In this document: positions 44,901 through 54,507 of the stretch, piece by piece
How positions within the stretch are numbered: position 1 is the first letter of the stretch
How the letters are laid out: every line of letters starts with the position of its first letter
Source of the DNA: Ampelomyces quisqualis
Lineage: Eukaryota; Ascomycota; Dothideomycetes; Pleosporales; Phaeosphaeriaceae
DNA length: 64,000 nucleotides
NCBI GenBank assembly: GCA_018398575.1
Contig: JAGTXZ010000020.1
Coordinates: 62,001-126,000 of the forward strand
Direction of reading: 5' to 3'
Notes under the pieces: model-generated
Told to the model about the DNA's origin: nothing
The model's input: the letters and a program-made list of their open reading frames with translations, nothing else
The model's database searches: none
Position numbers and translations under genes: made by a program

Positions 44901-47900
44901 AATATCCTTTATCTTTCTTACCTACTAGAAACTATAGGTTTTAGTATTAACTTCTGTATAGTTTAAGAGCTCCTTAGTTAATCTGCTCCTGTACCATTTC
45001 AACTACTACTTCTCTAAGTTTTTAGGGAATAGAGAATTAATTAGCTTGCTACGCCTTGTAAAGAATAGTGTTGATTTTAATTAGGAGTACTACCTTATAG
45101 TTAACCTATCCTAATTTACTAAAGTCCTAGGCTAGGGCGGCTTCCTATTAGTATAGTAGCTCCTCTAGCATAGCTTGTTCTTGTAGGAGTAGATCTAGAG
45201 AGATCTTTATTTTTAACAGGCGTTCTAACGTAAGCCTTGTGCCTCTAGGAAACTTTGCATATTATAGCTTAAAGTAGCTTAAGAATAGAGCGTTCTTCTT
45301 ATTTAGTACCTGTTAAATGCGTACACGCTCTTTCTAATCTTTATACTTACTAATATCTCTTAGGGCCTGTCCTAAGTTGTCTACTAGCTAGACCTTTTAA
45401 GCTTTTTACTTATACAAAGTGCTAACGTTAAAGGAGACATTATTTAATTGTAGATTAGTTATACGCTTTAGCTGAATTATTATTACTTTAATAAGTAACC
45501 TCTTCTTACTAGTTGTTTTACTAAGCTCTTGCTCCTAGAAGCTCTTAGCACTAATATTAATCCTAAGACTCTAAGGGAGCTGCCTTACAACACTTGCTAT
45601 AATATTTTAAGAGTAGTAGCCTACGCTGTTACTAATAAGCATGTACATTCTATTGCTGTTACTAATAATAATAGATCTGTTAGGCCCTGCGCCTATAGTG
45701 CCTACACCTAGCTACTAGAAGAACTGTGTTTCTAAGAGAATAATTAGTAATAAAGATTTCTGTTAGAGCTACTCTGTTGCTAACTTTATTGCTAGCTAAT
45801 TATCGCTTAGAGTATTAGGGTCTAGTTAAAGCTGTGTTGAGTTTAATTAATAGTTCTAGTCTAGCTGTGCAACAGGTTTAGATAGAAGTAAAACGCTAGC
45901 AATTACACTTCTCTAACGTTTCCTACAAAAGGCCTAGAGTAGAGTCCTAGCGCGTTAATCTAATTGCCTCTTGTGCACACAAATCTTGTACTGTGTTTAC
46001 TATCCTTACTAAAGATTTAGTAGTAGGTTAGCCTATTAGTAGCGTACTTAATTCTGGCTTAAGCGTTTGTTAGAAAGAGATTACCTAGAATAATTAGGTT
46101 TATGCACTCCTTAAGGATAAAGAAGCTAGTGCAGATTTTAATCCTCCTAATAGTAATAGGTACTTTCTATACAATACTTAAGAACTCTTTAGTTAAACTA
46201 TTTACTGCTACTATCTTTGCAGTTCTTATACTCTTTAGTAGAGATGTAATTAGAAGCATAGCTTGTTCTACTGTTTCTCTTTTTATAGTGTTAAGCTCCG
46301 CGCTAGAGTTAATAAGGCTAAGAAACTAGGTCCCTTTAATGTTAATAGGTACTTTTAGGCACTCTCTCCTAAGGTGCTTTACGCCTATGGCTTAATTATA
46401 CTCCCTCTAATAGTAAGTAGGCTTGCAAAAGTTCTTATTAGCGGCAAGCTTAAGGCCTAGTTCTTTATTGCGTTAGATGTACCTTTTAATCTAGCTAATC
46501 TCTAGGTCTAACTAGTGTTTAGCATTAATACTAAAGCACTTACTTACTTTTCTATTTACTGCCTTAACTAGTACGTAGTCTAGGAGTAAGCCCTAGGTTA
46601 GCAAGTTAACACTAGCACTTATAGTAGGTTAGTTTCTATCTAAGTCTTTGTTAGCGCTTTTAACTGTTGTATAGCGTATTAGGGCAACTAAAAGGTCCTT
46701 AAACTTAGCTAGCGTATAGCTTGCTTAGAACAGTTTTTTCTTAACCTCTAGCATATTGCTAATAATAGTCTTAAGCAGTAATAGAACTAGGGTGTTAAGA
46801 ATGCGTTAGATAACTAATTAGGCGTTAGCCTTAAACTTCTAGACTAGCTGCTGCTTCTTTAGGTTCTTCTTCTTTTGCTCTACTGCGTAGGTAGGCTTTA
46901 ACAGCCCTTTAGTTAGTTAGGTAACATCTTCTATTTCTACATCTCCTAATCTATTGCTACTTGCAAATTAAACTAAGTAGTCTTAGCCTAGCTTCTTACT
47001 TATAAAGTAGCTGTTATTTCTATCCCTGTAACCTTTTAAGTGTAGGATCCTATTAACTGGTTTCTAAGGTAGTTTCTAAACCTAAACCTAACTATATACA
47101 GGCTAACTGTTACTACGCTTTGCTTAGTTTTAGCTAATAACTGCAGCTAATACTAAGCTGCTGTTAGTAAGGAGTTCCTTAGATTTAGTTGTAAGGTAGT
47201 CTAATATGTCCTAATACTTATTACAGTTTACTTCTAATAACGCTTCTAAGGTGTTAGGTACTAACTGTATAGAGACTGCGTTGTTCTTAATAGAAATAGA
47301 GAGACTAGGTCTACCTATAAACTTAGATTTAACCTTAAGAGAGTTAACGTTACGTTTTAGAAAGCGCCTCTTAATCTTAGCTAAAATAGTCTTAGCCTAT
47401 TGTGCGTTGCTAAGGCTAGTAACTTAGCCCTGTAGGTTGTTAGGCGTTCTCTATTAGAGCATGTTACATTTGTTAAAGAAGCACTAGCTGTTAGTAATAA
47501 AGCCTTTTAGTGTCAGGCAGTCCTGCTTTAAATGCCCTGTCTTATCACAAACCTAACAGTTTATCCTAAAGCTACTTAGTAGTCTTCTACTAGGACGTCT
47601 CTGCTAGTAACTCTAATTGTTGTTTAAGTAGCTATAGTTCTAGCCGTTGCGCTAATAGTTGTTATTCCTCTATGCTTACTGCTGTTACCTGTAGTTCTAA
47701 TAGCCCTAGTTCTATAGGGCTAGCTAAGGTATATATAGTTGTAGGGCTCCTAATTGCTCTTTAGTTTGCTTGCAAACTAAGGCATAAATAACTAAGTTGT
47801 TTATAAGCTTTGCTTTGCAAGGGGTCTATTGTATGCTCTATAGCTGCTGCTTAATAGTTATTTAGTTAAGCCTAAGCTGTAGCATCTTATCTATAAGGTT

Positions 47901-49600
47901 ATCTACTTTGTTCTTTATAGGCGCTGCACTAGAAGAAGCTTACTTGCGCTAGTTCCTAGATAGAGTGCTCTTTGTTAGCAACTAAAGGGTAGCAGGTTAG
48001 AAGTTTATTCTTAGCTTAATTCTAGGTTTAAAGTTATTTTACTGCAGTAGGGCTAATAGTTGTTTAGCTACTAGTTCTACTTTAAACTCTACCTCTAGTT
48101 CAAAGGCTCTTATAGCTTCTGCTAGATTTAATATGCGCGCTTCTTCCTCTACTTCTAGGCGCTTTACTAGATAGTCTTAGATCTTTTTGTACTTAAAGTC
48201 CTTTAAGGTGTCTGTTTTTAGGCTAAACTTCTCTAGGATCTTTGTTACGTGTTAGAGCGGCAGTCCCTTAACAAGGTAGTAGCTGCAATAGTCCTTATTA
48301 ATAGTGCCTGCTTTAATATACCTTTTACTACAGATTTAAAAGTCCTGCAGGTAGTTTCTAATCTTTAGGTCTAATCTTATTTGGCACTAACCTAGCTAGT
48401 GTTTAAAGTACTTTACACGCTCTTTCTATTAACCTTTGTTATTGTTTCTAAAGCGTTGTTAGAGGCTATTGCAGAGCTCTCTCTATAAGTAGTTATCCTA
48501 GGCTTCTATATACTCTTTAGACGCCTATATAATAGTTCTCTGTCTTAGCTTATAGTAGGCTACTAGTCTGTTGATTATTATCTAGTCTATAAAGCTATAG
48601 TACTTTAAGAAGTTCTTAAAACGCTCTAGAAAGTCTATAACGTTAGTACTATTAAACAACAGCATGTTTTCTGCTAGGTAGGATAGCAACTGCGTTGTGT
48701 ATAATAAGGGCCGCACTTAGTTAAGAGACTCTGCTAGCATCTAAAGAGCCCTTAACATTAAGTTATCTTAGCCTGTGCTTCTGCGCCTAGAGTGCTCTTC
48801 TAATAGCTGTTTAGCCTGCTCCTCTAGCGCACTACTTATATTTGCGCTAGCTTCTCTTATTAACTCTACAAGCGTTAGTAGTAGAGCTTCCTGTCTGTTA
48901 GAGTATTTAAGGCGTTAACAGCTTAATATACTGTTAAGCAGTTCTGTGTTGTCTCTGCGTTGCTTTTATAGGCTGCCTAAATAGTAGTTAGAGCTTATTT
49001 AAATAAACTAAAGAAGAGCAATAGCCTAAAAGACTAGGATTAAAGTTACTGCTTTGTATAGAGTTGCTGAAAAACTAAAGGCTTAAGCTTTTCTAATGTC
49101 TAATAGCGCTTCTGTTGTAAAGTCTACTAATTTCTTTCTAATTTCTTTATACTTACTGTCTAAGCAATTGTTAATTTCCTCTTCCTCCTAACTGCCTATT
49201 TTAATGTCTTCCTTAGTCTGCTCTTAGTTGTTTCTACTATCTGTGCTCTAGGACTTTCTTAGTATACTACATGCTTAGTAGGGCGCAATAACTTTGCACT
49301 TTTACTTAGCCTAATACAGCTTTAGCTGCAGCTTGCGTCTCGCTCCTTTAGCTATTGCTCTGCTTTTTAGGGTCTGCTTAATCCCTCTTCTAACTTAGTT
49401 CTAGTAGTAGCTAATCTAGGTACTTTAGATAGGCGTTGCTCTAGATCCTACTTTCTGTTCCTCTAATCTCAGAGTATTAACTCTATGTCCTTAGAATAGA
49501 TACTAATTATATTCTAGAGAGAACTGTAGCAGCTTACTAAACACTTGTTAGACTATTAAGTTTCTGCAATTCCTAGGTTACAAGAACTACAGAAGAGCGT
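41951..49600 (-). pseudogene. Gypsy gag-pol, RIP-mutated
   Basis: On the minus strand, a CCHC zinc knuckle (C-x2-C-x4-H-x4-C, ending DKTGHLKQDC) lies at 47,518-47,558, marking the end of gag (about 47,450-49,600). RT follows: KGYQLINNAQKINKVTIYNA near 44,900, ISLLDFFLGYNQVELHKNS near 44,790, LVHQCTLPIGITNSVAKFVR near 44,690, and CRPYLDNVCIKRL near 44,605-44,575 (usually YLDD). Then come RNase H (about 44,200-43,600) and integrase (about 43,500-42,000), whose C-terminus has LLKWQGLFRIHKV and LGNRLKKFYQ near 42,430-42,330, typical of fungal Gypsy integrases. This order (RT, RNase H, integrase) defines Ty3/Gypsy. Many Gln/Trp codons are stops, and the second RT active-site Asp is Asn. Confidence 0.8.
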
Positions 49601-49673
49601 AGGTATATACGCAGGTGCGCAGCCTCCTAAGGCCTAGGCTAATAGGAATTTAGAGTTGTAATCAGTTGCTATA

Positions 49674-49864
49674 TGTAGTAGAGCGTTATTTACCTCTAAG
49701 GCCTATTAGATTTAATATAGATTTAAATATATTATTATTATTAGGTATGTGTGTTGTTTTTTTTGTCCTATCCTCTAATAGCCCTTTAGCTATTGTATCT
49801 TGTCTATGCCCTTAGCCGTGCCCCAAGCGTCCTTTAGACTTACTTTCTATGTTACTTTACTACA
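49674..49864 (-). repeat. Gypsy 5' LTR (191 bp)
   Basis: Begins TGTAGTAGAGCG and ends TTTACTACA, followed by the target duplicate GTAC. It is slightly less mutated than the left copy in its last 60 bp (it keeps GCCGTGCCCCAAGCG). Confidence 0.9.
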
Positions 49865-49868
49865 GTAC

Positions 49869-51060
49869 TTACTTATACTATAACTTAAGCCCCTACTATC
49901 TTTAACTTAGAATTTTGTTATATCTTTTAACTTTCTATACCCTTCTTACATAGCATATTGTGTACTACATAATATAACTATACTATACTACTAGTTCTAC
50001 CTAGTTAATAGCTTAAGTTACTCTTCTCTTCTATCTTATTTTATATTCTACCTAAAGTATTAGTCTCTACTCTAACTAACTCTAATAACGCCTATATAAC
50101 AACAAAAGAAGCTAGAGGTTATTATCCTAGATAATATACCTAAGAAAGACTAAGCTGTTTTTATACTAGCAAAAAGTTATATTAGAAGGACTACTACTAA
50201 GACTGCCTACTAATAGTTAATTGCAAGAACTTCCTCTACGCTTACTCTATAGCCTATAGCTACTAAGATTCTAATTCTAGTTATTGCTATTCTAGTTAGA
50301 ATGCAAGTTGTTTAGAAGAGTTACTTTACAAGATAGAAGTTTATTAAATATAACATTATACGTAAGATATTATCTATTATACTACACTCTTTAAGTAACA
50401 AGTCTTTACTAACTTTTTCCCTAAAGAAGATAGCCTACTAGGCTATAAATACTCAAATCTCTTCTGCTAATAACTTTGTCTAATTACTACTACTAGAGCT
50501 ACGTTGTATTAATCTAGATATCTCTGCTATTCTACTATACCTTATGTCTAATATTAGAAAGAATAGAATTATATACCTTTCTAAGAGTATAGACAGTATT
50601 AGTACTATTAGGGAATTAGTAGTTAAAAGTAACAACTACTTTAAGAAGAGCTAGAAGAGTAAGTATATTATATACATTACTCTTAAAATATACAAGGACA
50701 TAGATAAGTAGAGGTTAGAATAGAATCTCTCTCTAGTTAAGTAGTAGTAGTTTAAGAAGAAGAAGGCTATTAAGAAAGAGTAATCTAGCAGTAAATTGCG
50801 CAAGCCCTCTATACAGGTTAAGAAGGAGGTTAAGAAAAGGATTAAGAAGGAGGTAAAAAGAGAGGTTAAGAGAGAGGTTAAGGGTAAACATTCTAGCTAT
50901 GTTAAAGATTAGATTACAAGCTAGACTACAAGTTAGATTAGAAACTAAAGTAGAGGTTAGGATAGAGATTGTAGTAAGAGTTAGGATAGAGATAACAGGT
51001 TGTCTAAAATAGCAAGAAAGCAGGCTATCTTCTAGCTCTTAGATGTCTAGAAGAGTTCTT
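49869..51060 (+). pseudogene. Unrecognised frame of the DDE transposon, with Lys/Glu repeats
   Basis: To the right of the Gypsy insertion the interrupted transposon resumes. From about 50,100 a plus-strand frame reads ARTSSTLTLQPIATKILILV, then MSNIRKNRIIYLSKSIDSIS, TIRELVVKSNNYFKK and a low-complexity run of K-K-E-V-K-x-x-V/I repeats at about 50,815-50,885, then a Ser/Gln/Arg-rich tail to about 51,060. Stops are of Gln/Trp type. The start resembles Gag-like or coiled-coil proteins only in general character. It could be the 3' part of the transposase after a frame change, a second gene, or part of another element. Confidence 0.35.
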
Positions 51061-51899
51061 CTCTACCTTAAGATAATGCTAGGCTATATAGTCTGCGCTA
51101 GAGGTAGTATACTATAGAAAGTAGTATAGTACTATTAAAGAGTTAGCTCTTTTTTCCTTTACTTACTAGCACAGACTTACGCTAGGCTTTAGAGTATTAA
51201 ATTATAATCCTAAGTAGGTTAAGATTGCTTAGTAAGATTAAGTAAAGACTATAAAGTATAAGAAAGCTAATAGCTATTATAGTATAGTAGAAGATTACAT
51301 AAATAGATTATAGAAATGTTAGGTAAGCTGCTTAGATAGTACATTAGGTAATCTTTTAGAAGAGTTAAACAGTATCTAATATATTATTGCATAAAGAATC
51401 TAATTTAAGATTTCTACTCCTACTATCTTACACTAAATGTGTAATAAGGCACGTGTACAGCCTTTATAGCCTGCTCTTACTTATAGCGCACTAGAATAAT
51501 ACTAGCGCCTAGCACTATATATATTATACTACACAAGAAATTCTAGCTTTAGAATTCTTATGCTTACCTTTTGGCTGCAGCTTGTAGCCTTAGTATAAGT
51601 AGAAGAAATTACGTAGTATTAATTTTAAGAGTAGGGCGCTTATCCTATTACAAAATGCAGATTAAGTCTTTACTACCTACTTCTTAAGACTTGTATACAA
51701 AAGTGCTATATTATATATATACTAGGGATATAGGCTTAGCCTTAAATCTTTAGGCTACCTGCCTATTAGTTCTATCCTAAGCTCTACTTTCTTATAGCTA
51801 GTTTCTAATATAGATAGAAAGCTTAGGCTATATTAGTACTTACTTTAGAGTTTAGACTCTAGCTCTAGAGTTCTAAATAGTAGCATAAAGCTTATAACA

Positions 51900-52572
51900 A
51901 TTATATAACTTATAAGACACTAGGTCTCTTCTTTCTACTAGTAGCTACTTTTCTACTCTTCTATCTTTAGTTAAGTAAATAGCTATCTTAACCTTAGTTA
52001 CTACCTTTCTAACTATACACTATATAGTCTATATATAAACTTTAAAGTTTAAGAGTAGTATAAATATACTACTTATAGTACTTAGTTATATTATATACTT
52101 ATACACTATATTTATATACTATACTTATAACGTTACATACTTTATACTAAAAACAAAAAGTATATTTTTTTAATATACTTAGCTAGTATATTTTTTAGAA
52201 CTTAACCTTAACTGCCTCTATCTTCTTAATCTAGAGAAAACCTATACTAATGCTAAACATCTATATATAGTAGACCTTAGGCAGTAGAAGAGAGTTGTAG
52301 TACTTTTTAACATACTTTGTAATATACTAGAAGGTGCTACAATACTCTTGCTTATTACTAGTCTTATTTAATTAGTTAGTATAAACTATAAAGAAAACTA
52401 TATAAGTAAGAAAAACTTACTTAAAAAGAACTTTAATAATATTAAATATAATGCTATAGTCCTTAATACTAGCTACTTTCTCTAGATTGTCTAGTAGAAT
52501 TGTTGTAGTAGTCTTGCCCTTAATAATATCTCCTCTATTCTTTTGCAAGTTTATATAGTAAATTGCAGGCAT
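51900..52572 (-). pseudogene. Unrecognised intron-containing gene of the DDE transposon
   Basis: A minus-strand frame starts at an ATG at 52,572 (MPAIYYINLQKNRGDIIKGK, then TTTTILLDNLEKVASIKDY). Exon 1 runs to 52,421. A 63-bp intron, 52,420-52,358, has GTAAGT, a perfect TACTAAC branch site and an AG acceptor. Exon 2 starts at 52,357 (NNKQEYCSTF, then YITKYVKKYYNSLLLPK) with Gln/Trp-type stops and becomes unreadable toward 51,900. It is convergent with the plus-strand frames on its left. The pattern after the intron is faintly like retrotransposon Gag helices, but no family can be named. Confidence 0.4.
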
Positions 52573-52978
52573 TTTAGCAAAAGTAAAAAAAAACTAATAT
52601 TCTTGTTAGATAAGAACTAAAAGGGAAAAGGATAAAGAAAAAGAAAGAGGAAAACTTACTGCTGCATTAGGAATTTCTAGACTGCTATTAACTAGGCAGG
52701 TAGTATAGAAGTAGCCCTTAGGCTTAACTTACTAGATAATAATTATAGGCAGTATTATTACTGTTTTGTTAGCATGTTTAGAAGGGGAGAAGAGGGGGGG
52801 AATTAGGTACACAGCGCTTAGCTAGATATTTGCCCTTAACTTTAATGCTCTTTTTGCAACTATAGCAGAGCTAGGATTTAAACCTAAGTGCTAGGCAGGA
52901 TAATAAAGAGGATTACAAAATATTTACTTGTACCAAGTAGTGTCTTTATTCAAGGATGAGGTTTGCATAGATCTAAGG

Positions 52979-53029
52979 TTTGAAGTTCTAAATAATTTTG
53001 GCGGGCCACCTGCTTATAGTCCTCCGTAC
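52979..53029 (-). repeat. Right terminal inverted repeat of the DDE transposon
   Basis: Inverted partner of 28,061-28,111; on the plus strand it ends TGCTTATAGTCCTCCGTAC, followed by CAA. Normal, unmutated sequence begins about 100 bp inside this end. Confidence 0.9.
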
Positions 53030-53032
53030 CAA

Positions 53033-54110
53033 GCTCGGTTGACTGCTCGAGTATACCAACCAACCTGACCCACCTACTTCCTTTCCTCATACTGGAGCAT
53101 CCGGCAAGCCCGGATCCTCGCTGTGGTTGAAAGGAGCTCCTGAATTCCTGATACCGTGTTGGTCTGGCCTGCATTGCACCTCCGCGGTCCAGATTGGCTA
53201 GAGTCGCGCGGCTCAATTCTTGCTGGTCATCGTGTCTTTGACACTCAATTCTTCTTTTCATTGGCTTGTGCTGGCTTTTGCTAACCTTTCAAGGAATAGA
53301 TCGGCTTTTTGGTGTGTGTTGTGAAGCTTTTCAGAACGGTTGTGTGCAGATTTTCGGCAAGTGCTGTCAGTGTTGTGCGGCGCCGCACGCGGTTATGCTC
53401 ATGTAGATGTGACTGTGCAGCGCAAGGAGAGACTTGCACAATGATGCAATCATTTCTTCTGGTCCTCGGTTTCAGACAGCCAGTGATGTTGTTATCGCTG
53501 CGCAGTGCTCTGGCAGTTTTCCGCGATTCTTGCAAAAGTTGCCTTGTTCGTGAATACAATGACCGATACAGATCTTCCACTTGCTACTCGAGCTCACTTC
53601 TCAAGTCTGTCTGTTGCAATCGCCATGCTTAGCGGTGGCAGTTGTATCGCTCTGCCGTCCTTGCGTCCGTCAACACTGCGCGTCGACAGCGCAACCCATG
53701 CAGCTCCAGGCACACCGATGAAGCTCTACACACCCTATCAATCTTCACAGAATCAACCCCACCTCGCTCTTCTAACCTATATCATGCCATAAAGCACCCA
53801 GCAAAACGTGCTGCGTCGAATCGCAGCACAATTAGCTCACCTCGCACCTCCATCCCAGCCAACACAAAACCAGCCGAGCAGCCGAACAAGCCGCAAACCA
53901 CTACATCACATCCAAAATTTATCAGAACAAACAGATCCTACTACCTCGCGCCAATCCACCCAAGTATGCCATTGGAAACCGCCATCTACAACCGTCTCCC
54001 CATGCCCTTGGGCCTTCACTCCTCCCCCCCACTACCCACTAAGCACGCAACACCCAAATCCTCCCCGCTCAACACCTAAGCAAGCTAAGACACTAAACTT
54101 CCAAGCAAGC
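53033..54110. other. Intergenic region, no supported gene
   Basis: Normal composition returns immediately. Several frames of 95-145 codons overlap one another on both strands, but none has protein-like motifs, and the longest begin at non-ATG codons. A Pro/Ser/Thr-rich stretch at 53,640-54,075 may be the leader of the small frame at 54,111. Confidence 0.4.
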
Positions 54111-54308
54111 ATGAACAGCACCACAATCCAGATCTCGTACCGCCCTGGCGCGCGTCCCCGCGCGCCCTCTCCGCCTCCTCGCCGAGCCCTGCATCAGGAA
54201 CGCATTGAAGCGCGCAAGCCATCAGCGCAGCGGAGGCGGGTGTGGGCCTGGAAGATGGTCAGGAGTGTGGCGTGGTGGATAACGATCTGGGCAGTGAGAT
54301 GGGGATAA
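54111..54308 (+). CDS. Small basic protein with hydrophobic C-terminal helix
   Basis: An ATG preceded by AAGC starts a 65-residue frame: MNSTTIQISYRPGARPRAPS, a Pro/Arg-rich middle, and the Trp-rich tail VWAWKMVRSVAWWITIWAVR. The tail could be a membrane-binding or short transmembrane helix. I recognise no family. It is convergent with the ABC transporter gene (ends at 54,508, 199 bp away). A chance frame cannot be excluded. Confidence 0.4.
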   Translation: MNSTTIQISYRPGARPRAPSPPPRRALHQERIEARKPSAQRRRVWAWKMVRSVAWWITIWAVRWG

Positions 54309-54507
54309 GGAGAGAAAAGGGAAGGAAAGGGAGAGAGATTGTCAGTGTGAGTGAGTCGAGGGAGATTGGAACGGCGGGGAAGGAGTTTACCGCCAAGCAT
54401 GCGAGTACAAGAAGCATGAGGATAAAAGCAAACGAGGGATATTAAATAGTGGGGAAAATATGTTGAAAGGGTCTGATGGGCTATGGTATCAATCGCCCTC
54501 CATCCTT

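Larger units (their letters stand above)
29855..49864 (-). mobile_element. Ty3/Gypsy LTR retrotransposon, split by a Copia element
   Basis: Two 191-bp LTRs (29,855-30,045 and 49,674-49,864) start TGTAGTAGAGCG and end TTTACTACA. They differ at about eight positions, all transitions. GTAC is duplicated outside both (29,851-29,854 and 49,865-49,868). A purine tract, AGAGGAGGAA on the minus strand, abuts the left LTR, so the left LTR is the 3' LTR and the element lies on the minus strand. Gag and pol also read on the minus strand. Without the inserted Copia element and its duplicated CTTAG the element is about 12.5 kb. That is long for a Gypsy element because about 4.4 kb of sequence lies between the end of pol and the 3' LTR. 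It inserted into the C-terminal part of the DDE transposase gene. Confidence 0.9.
28061..53029. mobile_element. TIR transposon with rve-type DDE transposase, enlarged by nested retrotransposons
   Basis: The two ends are inverted copies: 28,061-28,111 and the reverse complement of 53,029-52,979 agree at 50 of 51 positions, each beginning GTACGGAGGACTATAAGCAG. CAA flanks both ends directly (28,058-28,060 and 53,030-53,032), giving a possible 3-bp target-site duplication; a TA duplication inside GTAC is an alternative. Removing the retrotransposon at 29,855-49,868 leaves an element of about 4.96 kb. Inside are a transposase frame on the left (plus strand) and at least one other degenerate frame on the right. 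The outer 50-100 bp at each end are not mutated, whereas the interior is saturated. I know related rve-like, non-retroviral transposases from other fungi but cannot assign a named superfamily with certainty. Confidence 0.7.

Noticed and set aside
28061..53029. Starship-type giant element or other large cargo transposon
   Set aside because: The 25-kb length comes from nested LTR retrotransposons, and no tyrosine-recombinase captain gene is visible; the underlying element is only about 5 kb.
53281..53632. Overlapping frames of 99-107 codons next to the right TIR
   Set aside because: They begin at non-ATG codons and overlap each other on both strands; the composition is not protein-like.
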